A stretch of 64,000 nt of DNA from Cornus controversa (lineage: Eukaryota; Streptophyta; Magnoliopsida; Cornales; Cornaceae): positions 8,860,501-8,924,500 of the forward strand of contig CM048847.1 in assembly GCA_026545225.1 (NCBI GenBank). The letters run 5' to 3'. Positions within the stretch are counted from its first letter, which is position 1, and every line of letters begins with the position of its first letter. The position numbers and the translations under genes are program-made. Positions 10,036 to 22,027 of the stretch are shown here, one piece after another. The notes under the pieces are model-generated. The model saw only the letters and a program-made list of their open reading frames with translations, was not told where the DNA came from and did not search any database.

Positions 10036-11558
10036 ACTCCCATATACATATATCTCCCTATCTATTCACCTCATCCTTATCTCTAAGATTTGAAGTCTTG
10101 GAATTGATATTTGGTGTGGCTTAAGAAATGAAGTTTGTTCTTCTCTTTTTCCTCGACGTTTTAACCAGTTAATATCTTCAGTTCAGAGTTTTTAACTTTT
10201 GGGCGAGCTTAAGGCTTGGAGTTGGAGCTAAAGGTGTGTTAATTTCTTTAACCATAGTTTATAAGTTATGCATATGTGTTTATTTTAATTTTTCCATGCC
10301 TTTGATGTGTCAAAAATGCCACTATATGTGATTTTAATATCATTTCCATGTCTTGATAATGTTGTAAATGTTTAAGCATGATGTGTGGGTTGGTTTAGAG
10401 AATATATGCTAGTTATGGGTCTTGAGGTTCTTGTTGGATGTAATATGACTTCATAAATGTGAATTAGTTCTAAGAACATGTTATTCCCATGAGGTGTTTG
10501 ACAAAATGTATGAATGAGAATATTTTGATTAAATTGGGTCATTGAAAATATTTTGTAATGAAAATAATATGATGATGTTTGAAATAAATTATTTGATATA
10601 AAGTATATTTTTTAAAATGGCTATAATTGTACTTGATTTGATGTGGATTCTTTGCTTGGAATTGATTAAATTTGTGATATTTGAATTTGGTGAATTGGAT
10701 GATGATTTTGGGGTGTAATTAGTAAAATAAGAAGGGCCCGGAGCCCTAGGGTTGAGAATCCCAAAACATGGCCAAGCGGATGTCATTACTGTCAGGTTAG
10801 TAGCACGTAAAGCGAGGGTATGGGTACTTTTCCTTTAAGGCACTTACTCGGGTGTGTATGTTCGACTACTCCCAGTGTTGTTGATTTCGAAATGCGATTT
10901 TGATTTGATAAGTTATGAGATTGAATGTGAATTTCAATTATGTTCCTTAAAATTGATACATGCTTCTTTCTGTGATAATTGTTGAGTACAAGGTGGTTTA
11001 ATGCTTTTATAATCATGTTATGATTTTATTACAATTGTAATCATGACATTTGAACCAGTATGTAAGAAGCATAATCCGTAGTGATTTATTGCATCATATT
11101 GAGTATGCCATGCCTATAGATAATTCTTTGGATTGTTGGTTAAATTAGTTAACACATCATCTACTGGGCATTCACTCACCCCAACATTTTACAGATAAGG
11201 AGCATGACACAGGTGTTGTGTAGAATTACTATGGACTTAGAGCTTATTTTTGGTATTTTTTATCCTTTGTTATAATTGGATGTTTTGTTGTAATTGGGAT
11301 ATTTCGTTTGTCTTGGGCACCCTATGTGTGAAAAGAAGGAACTTGTGCGAGAACATGAGTGAGAGAAATTGTGAACTTGAATATGTCTATTTTTGGTGTT
11401 CTCATATGATTTTTATTTTTTTTATCAGTGTGTTTAAACTTATCTCTTTGAATTATTTTACAAATTGAATCCATATATGGGCATTGACTTGTAGATTGGA
11501 GTTAGTTGTTGATGTTTAATAATGGAGATTTAAGAAATGGGATTTTTGTATGGAGTTT
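10036..11558 (+). repeat. Chromovirus-type LTR fragment
   Basis: The 3' portion carries the ctactgggcattcactcaccc...ttttacag block at about 11158-11195, the same landmark used for the other chromovirus-type LTRs here. The 5' portion looks like a transcribed leader (gtgttaatttctttaacc). The left boundary lacks a clear TG start, and the right end abuts the next LTR at 11559. I treat it as a truncated older LTR. Confidence 0.45.
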
Positions 11559-13407
11559 TGGTAAGAACCGTGACCACTTTTGGCCAATTTTCTTTTATTT
11601 TCATTTATTGTCCTATTAATGCTCTAAATTATTATATATGTGTTTTAAATATAAAATACATGTTTAGAAAACTTATTTAAGATTTGGGGAATTTTTCAAA
11701 AAGTTTGGCAAAAGTTAACCTTTTTGAGGTCCGGTTGACCCAGGGGTGCGAGTCCCGTGGGCTCAGAAAATCCAAAAGTGTCGAAATGACTCTAAAATTG
11801 AAGGGTAGCTTAAATAGAATATTTTACGCGCTACGGAATTGATTTTGTGTCAATCGGAGTTACAGAACCTAAAAACCGAGCCTGGGAAGGTTTAGTGAAA
11901 AGGTAGTGTAGGTCATTTTTTATAAATAGTAAGAGAGAATGACCAGCCCTTATTCTCACTTGAAATCAGTCTTGAGGAGCATATATATATATAGCAACAT
12001 CATCTTCTTCCCTTCTCCATTGATTTTGAGGGACTTAGGTACATAATTGGAGTTCACCGAAGAAGAAAGAAACGATCTACGCGTTAGGGGGTCGAGTTTG
12101 ATCGATTCGGAATCAATTTCAGAGAAAGTTAGTTTTTGAGAGAATTGAAAAAAATTCATTTAGAAGCTCTTCCAAATTGAGGTAGGGATGCCTAACCCAT
12201 AGAATCCGGGATTTTTGTGAGTATATTGGTTGTTAAGGCAACCAATTAGTTTTATGGGATAATTAGATGTTTTCCAATAGTAAAGCATGTTTAATTATGC
12301 CAATTGATGAATTCATTATATTAGATTTCATAATTACATGTTTATAATTACCTTAGTTGATTATGAAGTATGTTAGAATTGAAATGTGAAGGAATTATGT
12401 GTTTTCATGTATATATATGTGAAGGTGATACTTGAGTATTTGATAAATTGCATTGGAAGCATGTTTAAGTGAAAAGCATGGTTTAATTCTCAATATATGA
12501 TTTATATGAAATGTGGAAAATATGATTACTTGTGATGTCATTTGGAAAAATTATGCAAGCATGATCATTAAATGTTAAATTGCCTCGAATTGTGGAATTA
12601 CTATTACCATTAGTATGTTTAAGTCATCTTCATTGCGGGTAGACATGTGGTGAGGGTGGTGAGCTCAATTGGGCAGTCAAAGTCCTCTTGAGGAGTGACG
12701 AGGTGATTCGGTAAAGGGGACCCCCGAGGCAATCTAGTAAAGGAACCTAACGGAGTGATCTGGTAAGGGAGCTTCAGTTATAATGAAATAGGATACTCCC
12801 TAAAACGGAGTTCTATGATGAGGTAATCCGGTAATGGAGTCTCGGTTAGGTGGTATTGAATGATTCTGGGTAGCGGAGTCCAATAAATGTGTGGAAAGCA
12901 AGAGGGAGTTGTGCATATCATTTTTCATTATATGTTGCTTATGATATAAATGTGATATATGAAAATTTTCTTAACATGATTAAATGTAAATGTGCACTTA
13001 TGTGGTATTCACGAGACATGCGGAATTATGTTTTAGACATTCCTACTGAGCGTGTGGTTGCTCATCCTATGAGGATTAACTATTTTCAGGAAATAAAAAG
13101 GAGGTGACAGCGTCTCTCTAATGATAAAGTTGGTGTGGAGCGAGTTTGATTTCATTTAAAGACTTACATATCACTTTATTTGAATGCATGTCCGGATTGT
13201 GGACTATATGCATATGAAAAACATGTAAAGACCATTTATGTTTTGAGAACACGTGTTGATTATGTTTTATGTTTTGATACATTTAAATACGATTCCTAAG
13301 CATGTGTTGTTCATGACTTATGATTTTATACATTGTAAGCATGGTTTTGAGCATGATAGAATGCCAGATGTTTGAATAATGATTCTTCATTTATATTTAA
13401 TTCCTAC
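11559..13407 (+). repeat. 5' LTR (and leader) of decayed chromovirus
   Basis: It starts (g)gtaagaaccgtgaccactttt at about 11559 and aligns by eye along its length with the 3' copy at 16449-17957, up to about 12989. Shared landmarks include ccggttgaccc, gagagaatg...ccctta, the aggta(g/a)(g/a)gatgcc(t/a)aacc block, and a run of degenerate repeats 'gtgat(c/t)(c/t)ggtaa(g/a)gg' at 12680-12865. Beyond 12989 only this copy continues, through the tactgagcgtgtgg...ttttcagg block at 13040-13090. The next element is inserted at 13408. Confidence 0.75.
12680..12865 (+). repeat. Short degenerate tandem repeat inside the LTR
   Basis: Repeats of about 40-50 bp built on a 'gtgat(c/t)(c/t)ggtaa(g/a)gg(g/a)' core describe this block. 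The homologous block in the 3' LTR is at about 17640-17830. LTRs at 53990-54230 and 50250-51210 carry different repeated words at a comparable place. Confidence 0.7.
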
Positions 13408-14881
13408 TGATTCGTTGGTAAGTGTATCAATTAAATTACCACACTTCACAATAGAACGAATTCCTTGCAGAATAGGGCTATCGAAAGGGGTGTCGAACCT
13501 CTAAAACTGTGGTCTGACTGAGTTGGATATATGGAATTAATTCTAATTAAATTAAGAAAGAATAGGTTGCTGATTTTTATATTCTAATTAACTAATGAAA
13601 GCAATTAAACAAAAGTAAGAGAAACTAAAGAGTGTAGAAAATATGAGATAAATCTAGGGTTGTTGATTTCACCACTAACTTCACAATCAATAGCCAATTG
13701 AACTAACTATGGGAAATTATACCATGCATAAGTGGTATCGGTGGCTACAAGCTCACCTCCATCCTTCAAAAAGATAACATATGATTAAAGCTAAGCCATG
13801 GACTATCTTCGATTGGCATAGGTCATCTACCTAACCACTCTACTCTAGGGTGTAGTATGGTCCATCTTCTCTAGGCATAATTCATCAAAGCTTTTAATGA
13901 TATATTCAATTATTACCATTGTGTAATAATCGCTCTCATATTCATAGAAAACAAGAGAGATCGAGTTCAATAACAATAATCAAGTATCTAAGATAAGATA
14001 AACAATCATTGAAACTGAATTTGTAAGACTTTTATTGCTCAATTCTATAAGAAAAATCCTCTAAATTACACCATCTATGCATGAATACAAAAATCCCCAA
14101 TAATTAGAACAATCAAACCATTGATGTTTTCTTAGGGCTACATCAAAACCCTAGTGGATGAACTAGCTGCTTGTGGTAGAAGAGACTGATTCAACTGTTG
14201 AGGAAGAAAGCGTCCTCTTCATGGAATATGCGCAAGACCTTGTTCTCCAATGGTTCTCCACTCCAAAGCTCTGCAAGTTGCTGTTCAAAAGTCCCACAAT
14301 ACAGCCTCTAATTCGCCACTTTAAACCCCCAATAGAATATAAAGTGTCCCTACCTAATTAGGAAACAATTAGGGTTTCCCCGCAGGCCCTAATCAGGTGA
14401 GTTTTTCTACTGACTTTCAGCCTAAAGTTTAACCGAGTAGAAGTCTAATTCACGAAATTTATGTGAAATATAAAAGTGTCCAGAATTGAATTTTGTTCAA
14501 CTTATGCAAGAATTGAGTCAATTTGAGGCTCAAAAATAAGAGATACGAGCCATTTTTCAAAATGAGATTAAACTGGATTACATGCATAATTGGATTTCAG
14601 CCCGTAGTACCCTTCAACAGTTATAATTCTCTTAGGCCACTTCCTTCGGCTGTTTTGAGTTAAAATATGAAGTTGAATGGATCCATTTGATGTAGGCTTC
14701 ATATAACCCTCTTGCGTGTCATCTTTAAAAGTCCAAAATCATGGTTTTAACTGAAATAATCATTAAGGTCCTGAAAATACAGAAAATACTAAAACGAAGT
14801 AAAATCATAAAATAATCTATCACTAAGAGAATAAAATATAAAAATTAAAGGGCTAGAATGCGTAACATTCAACGCCGATCA
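13408..14881 (-). mobile_element. Solo LTR, Athila-like, with TSD CCTAC
   Basis: Plus-strand ends are TGATTCGTTGG (13408) and ...GCCGATCA (14881). It is flanked by identical 5-bp duplications, CCTAC at 13403-13407 and 14882-14886. Read on the minus strand it starts TGATCGGCGTTGAATG and is 1,474 bp long. The same family forms the 5' LTR at 51521-55897. Perfect TSDs with a single LTR and no internal region are the signature of unequal recombination between the two LTRs of one insertion. The host is the decayed chromovirus. Confidence 0.9.
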
Positions 14882-14934
14882 CCTACCTGTATAAACTTAT
14901 GAGAATGGTTAGAGTTGGGATTATATTTCAATGA

Positions 14935-16414
14935 TGATAGCGACCCAACTACGCTGTTTAGCTTGGTAGCTCAACCTATGCTTGTGAGCAAGGTGATTGA
15001 AGCACAAAAATGAGATAGTGAGTTGGAGACTATTCACTCACAGATTGCTAGTGGTACGATAGTGGCAGGTTGGATCTTGCATTCCGATGGAGGTCTATGA
15101 TTCAAAGGATTGATGGTGGTTCCTTCTGATTGTCGTGATGACGTATTGCGGGAATTCCATTATTCTCGTTTTGCAGTTCATCCTGGTGGAATAAAAATGT
15201 ACCACAATGTGAGGCGCCAATATTGGTGGCGAGGTATAAAGAAGGATATGGCACAGTTTGTGGCAAAATGTCTTACTTGTCAACAAGTAAAGGCTTCTAT
15301 CAAAAGCCAACTGGGTTGTTGCAGTCATTACTAGTGGCAGAGTGGAAATGGGAACATATTACTATGAATTTTGTGATAAGTCTTCTGAGATCAAACAAGG
15401 ACAATGATACAGTTTGGGTTATTGTGGATAGATTGACCAAAATAGCTTACTTCTTGCCTATGAGGTTAAATGATGATGTGAGGAGGCTTAGTAAGTAATA
15501 TGTAGAGCAAATTGTAAGACTACATGGGGTTCTAGTATCCATTGTATCAGATAGGGATCCACGGTTCACGTCAAGATTTTGGTAAGGATTTCAAACGGTG
15601 TTGGACACCGAGTTACATTTTAGCACAGCATTCCATCTTCAGACCGACGAACAGTCGAAGCGTATGATTCAGATATTGGAGGATATGCTTTGTGCTTGTA
15701 TTCTTGATTTTGGAGGTGGTTGGGAAGACCATTTGCCACTTATGGAGTTTGCGTACAATAACAGTTATCAGGCCAGTATTGAGATGGTACTATTTGAGGA
15801 ATTGTACGACAGATCTTTAGATCTCCAGTTTGTTGGACTGAGGTAGGCAAGATCACAGCTTTAAGGCCAGATATTGTATATGAGACTACAAAAATATCAA
15901 GTTGATTAAACAGCGATTGTTGACAGCTCAAAGTAGACAAAAGAGCTATGTCGATTGGATGAGGAGACCGTTATCCTTTGAGGTGGGAGACCATGTGTTT
16001 CTGAAGGTTTCACCATGGAAGGGGTTAATGCACTTTGGGCGAAATGGCAAGTTGTCGCCGAGATATATTGGACCATTCGAGATTCTTGAGTGTGTCAGTG
16101 AGGTGGCTTACAGATTGGCCTTACCACCACAGTTGGAAAAGGTTCACAACGTATTCCATGTTTTGATGTTGAAGAAATACGAACCTGATCCATCACATGT
16201 CTTGAGTTGGGTAAATATTGAGGTCGATGAAGATGTCACCTATAAGGAGAGATCAGTATAGATTCTTGATGCTAGAGAGCAAGTTATAAGGGGTAAGACC
16301 ATTCCGTTAGTCAAGGTTTTGTGGCATCATCATAATGTTGAGGAGGCTACATGGGAGCGAGAGCAGGAAGTTTGTTCTAAATATCCAGACTTGTTTCCTT
16401 CAAGCATGGCCTGA
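14935..16414 (+). pseudogene. Chromovirus integrase with C-terminal chromodomain-like tail, broken
   Basis: Pieces of gypsy pol in order: a tail of the RNase H to integrase linker (ETIHSQIASGTI), the integrase zinc-binding domain (two His, then CLTCQQ), the catalytic core (VIVDRLTKIAYFLP, SDRDPRF, FAYNNSY), the C-terminal GPFEIL...VAYRLALPP and VHNVFHVLMLKKY blocks, and a chromodomain-like end (VKVLWHHHNVEEATWERE) with a TGA at 16412-16414. Frameshifts near 15320 and 15850 and several stops break it. This order is that of Tekay/Del chromoviruses. Gag, protease and reverse transcriptase are deleted between the 5' LTR and this point. Confidence 0.88.
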
Positions 16415-16448
16415 TTTCAGAGATGAAATTCTTTTAAGTTGTGTAGGT

Positions 16449-16876
16449 TGTAAGAACAGTGACCATTTTTAGCTAGTTTTCCTTTATTTTCATTTATTAT
16501 CATATTAATGCTTTAAATGATTATATATGTGTTTTTAATGTAAAATACATGTTTATAGAACTTATTTAAGGTTTGAGGAAGTTTTTGAAGCGTTTGGCAA
16601 AAGTTGACTTTTTCGGGTCTGGTTAACCTAGGGGCACGAGCCCAGAAAATTTGAAAGTGTCGAAATGACTCTAAATTTGGAAGGTAGCTTAAATAAAATA
16701 TTTAACGTGCTACAAAATCAATTTTATGTCAATCGAAGTTACAGAATTTAAAAACCGAGCCCAGAAAGGTTTAGTGAAAAGGTAGTGACATATTTGTAAA
16801 TAAGTGTAGGTCATTTTATATAAATAGCAAGAGAGAATGCCCAACCCTTATTTTTATTTGAAATCAGTCATGAGGA

Positions 16877-16924
<48 letters not shown>

Positions 16925-17335
16925 CATCATCATCTTCTTCCCATCTCTAATGATTTTAAGGGACTTAGGTCTATAATTTGAGTTCACCGAAGAAGAGAGG
17001 AATGGTCTACGTGTCGAGGGCTTGAGTTTCATCAGCAATAATTAATTTTGGAGAAAGTTGGTTTTTGAGATAATTGAGAAAATTTTATTTGGAAGCTCTT
17101 CCAAATTGAGGTAAAGATGCCAAACCGATAGAATCTGGGGTTTTTGTGAGAATATTGGTTGTTAAGGCAACCAATTGGTTATGTGGGATAATTATATATT
17201 TTTCAATAGTAAAGCGTGCTTAATTATGCCAATTGATGAATTCAGTATGTTAGATTTGATAATTGCATTTTTATAATTGCCTTAGTTGATTATGAAGTAT
17301 GTTGGAATTGAAATGTGAAGGAATTATGTATTTTC

Positions 17336-17372
<37 letters not shown>

Positions 17373-17957
17373 GAGATGATACTTGTGTACTTAATAAATT
17401 TCCTTGGAAGCATGTTTAAGTGAATAGCATGGTTTAATTGTCAATATATGAGTTATATGAAATGTGAAAAATGTGAAACATGTACAATGTGATTACTTGT
17501 GATGTCATTTGGGAAAATTGTGCAAGCATGGTCATTAAATGTTAAATTGCCTCGAATTGTGTAATTACTATTACCATGAGTATGTTTAAGTCATCTTCAT
17601 TGCGGGTAGACATGTGGTGAGGGTGGTGAGCTCAATTGGGCGGTCAAGTCGTCTTAGGGAGTGATAAGGTGATCCTGTAAAGGGGACCCTCGAGGGCAAT
17701 CCGGTAAAGGAACCCAAAGGAGTGATCCAGTAAGGGAGCTAAGGTTAGAATGGAATAGGATACTCCCTTAAACGGAGTCCTATGATAAGGTAATCTAGTA
17801 ATGCAGCCTCGGTTAGGTGGTATTGGATGATCCTGGGTAGCGGAGTCCAATAGATGTGTGGAGAGCACGAGGGAGTTGTGCATATCATTTTGCATTATAT
17901 ATTGTTTATGATATGAATGTGATATATGAAAATTTACTTAACATGATTAAATGTAAA
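16449..17957 (+). repeat. 3' LTR of decayed chromovirus, truncated
   Basis: It starts TGTAAGAACAGTGACC, 34 bp after the pol stop, and is the direct repeat of 11559-12989. The two copies differ by many substitutions and indels, including expansion of an AT dinucleotide run at 16879-16922 and an (AT/GT) run at 17337-17372. Similarity stops at about 17957, so the last part of this LTR has been lost or replaced. Confidence 0.8.
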
Positions 17958-18170
17958 TATTATGTTCTTTACTTACTATTTTGATTTTATCCTAAATCAC
18001 CTATGATTTTTTATACCCTTTCCTAAACCATGTAGGACTAGGATTTCTTGTCTTCTAAGTTTACTTAACTTCCAAGATTATGTGCCTATAAATAAGTCTT
18101 TATGTATTATTCACAAGATCAATAAAATAAATATAATTCTCTTTTTTTATTTCTAACAATAGATATTAGT
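17958..18170 (+). repeat. Possible small copia LTR remnant
   Basis: This short stretch ends gtgcctataaataagtc...caataaaataaatataattc and ttatttctaaca. That resembles the promoter-to-end portion of many plant copia LTRs. It begins where homology of the preceding LTR stops. I did not find a convincing TSD, so the call is tentative. Confidence 0.35.
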
Positions 18171-18855
18171 GTGATGTATATCTTTGGTGTGTATACTTAT
18201 ATAAATGATACTTTGGCAAGCTTGGTATTTCGTTAGGTTTGTTGGGTTTTACTTGTATGTAAAGCATGTATACGTGATTTAGTGGACTTCATTTATATGT
18301 AATTAGTATATATATATATATATATGATTAGTTATCCCACGCATGTGTGTTCTTTAAAGTTCTTTATACTCTTTTTGATTTGGAAACAAATAACTTTTCC
18401 GTCTTTAAGTAAAAAAAAAAAAAAAAGTCTAAATGGTACTCAAATTAAAGCTATCAGAATCTTATTTCCAATAGAAGTGGTTTCATAAATAAATAATTCA
18501 CTTGCCATAGAAGTCATGGACTTGTAAGTGAGAGAGAGAAAAAAAAAATGCTTTGAGTTGCAAGTTGAAAAATAGTAATTCATTGATTTGAAACTCAAAT
18601 TGAGTGATTCTTTTTTTCAAATTGGGTGATTCGGAGAGATATTTTTAATAAAATTTATTTCATTAAGAGATTTCAATCATATTCAGCTCAGTTATTTTAT
18701 TTTGAGGAAAACAAATTTCTTTTATTTATTTACTAAACGAGGCCTTTTGGATTCGGGGATGACATGGACATCAGCAAAAAGAGGTTATTTGGTTTCGGGG
18801 ATGACATGAACATCACAAGCAAAACACTAACACTTGTCAAAGTGAGGGAAATTGT
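18171..18855. other. AT-rich spacer, nothing recognised
   Basis: No gene or repeat family recognised. It contains short AT and A-only runs (18306-18325, 18411-18426) and a direct repeat of about 30 bp around gg(a/t)ttcggggatgacatg at 18752-18765 and 18793-18807. Confidence 0.4.
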
Positions 18856-18859
18856 AACG

Positions 18860-19624
18860 TGCAATACCTAAAACTCTGAACTTTGTCGGAATTACCATTC
18901 ATTAGAAGATGGAAATCTCTACCCTCCACCAACAACCACTATGCCACCTTTCCAGTCTTTCTTTAGGAAGGACACTTAGATAGCCCTATCTAAAGAGATT
19001 GGGGTGAAATGATATCGATTTGCTTTAAGGAGGATGTAAGCGATATCATTGCAGTCAGGGGCGTTGTCAGGAATTTGTGCAAGTGGATACGAACGTAAAA
19101 GTTCGGGCTATAATTTATTTTTTATAAAACTAAGTGGGTACATCACTCAAGATCTAATAGGTCATTACAATTCTAAACCCCAAAAAATTGCATTTAATAT
19201 ATATATAGAGAGAGAGAGAGTTAAGTGGGTACTAATGTACCCATTAGTGCCTTAATGGCTACGCCCCTGATTGCAGTTGAGAAGATCATCAGACCCTAGG
19301 GTGGTCAGACCTCTTTTTTTATTCAAAACCAGCGAAGAAGAAAGAAGCCTAAAAAAGTTGGGATTCACTTGAAGAGGAGCGAGATTGGAAGAATGAAGAA
19401 CATAATGATAGAAGAGGTGAAGAGGAAATTGGAATCTCGTCATCATCAATGCCCTCAGCCAAATGGAAATTTTTGGAGTGAGGAAACTCTCTCAAGGTAA
19501 CACTCTTTGGAACACCATAGTCAGAATGGAGTCGATAGACATCCACTGAAGCTCTCTTGGGGTCTTTGGGAGGCAACAAAGCTGTTCTCTTACCCATAAA
19601 AGAATCGAAAAAAGAAATGAACAA
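18860..19624 (-). pseudogene. Relic of a Tat-type extra ORF
   Basis: Minus-strand translation gives VNPNFFRLLSSSLVLNKKRG followed by LGSDDLLNC. It closely parallels VNPNFFRVISSVLALNHTRG...LGFDDLFLC of the extra ORF at 34301-36649. Upstream is an acidic-to-FPLH segment in a second frame (19349-19624). Past the MITE insertion the similarity resumes as RYHF, then DWKGGIVVVGG. It is broken by a frameshift at about 19440, stops and the MITE. It shows that another Tat-type element once occupied this site; no pol remains next to it. Confidence 0.75.
19056..19269. mobile_element. hAT-type MITE with 8-bp TSD
   Basis: The 214-bp element has ends CAGGGGCGTTG... and ...CTACGCCCCTG that form terminal inverted repeats starting CAGGGGCG. 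It is flanked by perfect 8-bp duplications ATTGCAGT at 19048-19055 and 19270-19277. An 8-bp TSD and CAGGG-type ends are typical of hAT elements. It has no coding capacity, so it would depend on a transposase supplied elsewhere. It sits inside the extra-ORF relic, whose similarity resumes on the far side. Confidence 0.92.
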
Positions 19625-19659
19625 AAGGAAAGAGATCTTGCAAGAATTGACCTCAAAAA

Positions 19660-20540
19660 GAGATTTTTAGACTTTTTTTTTTTTTTTTTATAACAAATAT
19701 AGGACTATTTGATGAGTGCAACTGCTAATAAAAAATAATATGAGTCAATTAATTTTAGCTTTTTAATAATAAGTTAAATTTAACGCAACTTATGTATAAA
19801 ATTTTTATTAAAGCAGAGTCGTCGATGATGTTGATCGATTCATTGAAAAACAAATTGAGCTCTTTTATCAATTTATATGCATGAATCAATAGCAAAGGCA
19901 TGCAAATTGACTTCTTTATAGGACAAGAAAAAAGATAGATGAAATTCTACTCCGGTGTATAATTAATGTGATATATAAAGAATGAATAGGCTTTCAAGAG
20001 AGAAAATGTTAAAGATTAATGGAGGGATTATTAGAATGTTGATAAACTCTCAAGAATGTAATATAAATAAATAAATAAAAATTCTAGTAAGGGCAGGAGA
20101 GAAAGTTAAAGATTAGTGGGAGCACTATTAATATTTTGATAAACTTATAGGAATATGGTATAAATAATTAAATAAATAAGGCCTCACGTGTCTCTGTGCC
20201 TTTTATTCAAAGGAGTTTTAAGACTATCGTGTGGTCTCATGTCTCAACCTTTCGGCCGCCGATACCCTGTTAAATACACTTGGCTTACCTACCCACTATT
20301 GGGAATTTTATTTGGGTGAGAGCTGTGAAACAATGAAGGGAAAAAAACAAGAAAAAAAAAAAAAAAAGTGCCTTTTATTGATGAGCACCAACCAAGATGA
20401 AAAAAATAAATAAAAAATTTGTGCCAAGGGCAGCTGATAAATAAGGTTTTAACATTTTCTTTTTTTCTCTTTTTTTTCCCTATAGAAAAGGAAATTAATG
20501 TTTGAAGAAGAAAAATATATCACAAGCGTGCTATGGTAAA
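19660..20540. other. AT-rich spacer
   Basis: No gene recognised. Holds T- and A-rich runs (19671-19690, 20341-20366) and two related stretches around ttaa(a)gatta(a/g)tggagg...aatgttgataaact and ...aatattttgataaact (about 20008-20070 and 20105-20155) that look like an old local duplication. Confidence 0.4.
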
Positions 20541-20545
20541 TGATC

Positions 20546-20675
20546 GTACCCAGTACACAAGGTTCCCGCTCAACTAATCATTCCTCCATTTTTGGAAAGG
20601 CTGCTTCCAAGTATTGAATTCAAAACCTATCATTTTTTAACGAAGGCACTTGTCATCGTACTAAGGTGCGACCTC
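20546..20675 (-). mobile_element. Au-type SINE remnant, minus orientation
   Basis: Read in reverse, the right part resembles the tRNA-derived head of plant Au SINEs: a box-A-like ctaaggtgcg, a 'cacttgtcatcgtac' spacer, a degenerate box B around gaattcaaaacct, then aggctgcttcc. The left part (cccagtacacaaggttcccgct) matches the SINE's 3' half in reverse. The centre has a deletion. SINEs are transcribed by RNA polymerase III and mobilised by LINE enzymes. The assignment rests on remembered consensus features. Confidence 0.55.
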
Positions 20676-20689
20676 TCACAAACATGCAA

Positions 20690-21113
20690 TGGTAAAGATG
20701 TCAAATTATTGCAGCAAAGTGACGCAGTTTAAGCTTGCATTTCTAAAGGAAAGGGTTAGGTGAGTTGCGAGGCATTTGGTATAAGATCAAAAACCATATA
20801 TGCATGCAGTTCCAAGGATCATCATTTTCTTTTAATCTAGAAAAATTGATGATTACATATTTTCTTGTTATTTTCAAAAGTTCAACTTCAATTGTCATCG
20901 GCCCCAGTGATTGGTCTATGCTGGCGTAGATAATACACATTAAAAATATATCGATTGAGTGAAGGAAAGAGTTAAGAAATGTTGATTAAAGGGTCATGGT
21001 TGGTGAGCTCTAATTCTAAATAAAATAGTGTAAATAAGTATAATCTTCAACAAGAACTCTTCATATGAAGGAATGAGTGCAATGACATTATAATTTACTC
21101 TATGATGATGGGT

Positions 21114-21148
<35 letters not shown>

Positions 21149-22027
21149 GCAAGCGAAAAGTAGTTTGTCAAGAAGCTAAAGTCCAGCCACGATTATATGT
21201 ACTCCGTATAATTTTCTGAAAGGAATGCACATTTCCTCATGCTTTCACATGGGCATTCGGAGAACCTAATGAATACTAAAATGGGGTTTCAGTTGGGCTG
21301 CTGGTATTTGGTTATTGGAACAATCACAACTTATTTCTCCACAGTATTCTTGAAAATTTGATGGTGGTGTAGCTTTGGAGCTAGCTTTGAACCGTAAGCC
21401 TTCTGCCTTCTTCATCTCTCTCTCCTGTTTCCTGTTCCATTCCACATATATAGCTGCATATATATATATATATATGTGTGTGTGTGTATCATTTACAGAT
21501 GTTCAGAGTTTCTTTTACTTATTACATTTCTGTTTAACCTGGAAAAGAACAGGACAATACTAGGTGTTTTTTGTATTGGTATTTGTTCTCAATAATATAT
21601 TCCCAGTAACTGAAGAGATATATATAGTTCTCTGTAGTTCGTATCTGAGCTACAACAATCTGATTCGCTGGAGGTGTGGCTAAATATGACAATATCATCA
21701 AAGTAAACAACAACGAAACTGCTAATGTAGATCCAAAAACAAAAATCCATCAAATTACAGAAATCAAGTCTGCTCATTTCTATCACTACAAAAACTTAAT
21801 AAAAGAGTTGCAGAAATCCAGTTATTGACATCATTCTCCTTTCTTTGCACATCAACCACTAATCGATTTCTTGTTCAAGACAATAGAAAATCCACTCTAG
21901 GAACCCAAGCTATTGCACTTAATCTATACATCCAACGGTTCATTTATAGGATGTGGACATGGAAGAGAGCATATATAGAAGAGGAAAGAGCAGGACATAA
22001 CCTTCTTTAAAACTATTTCATCCTCAG
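20690..22027. promoter_or_regulatory. Upstream region of the kinesin gene
   Basis: No coding sequence recognised. It includes a (TC)n run at about 21117-21146, an (AT)n/(GT)n run at about 21456-21488, and a short spacer up to the first kinesin ATG. The promoter and 5' UTR must lie here, but I could not single out a TATA box or transcription start with confidence. Confidence 0.4.
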
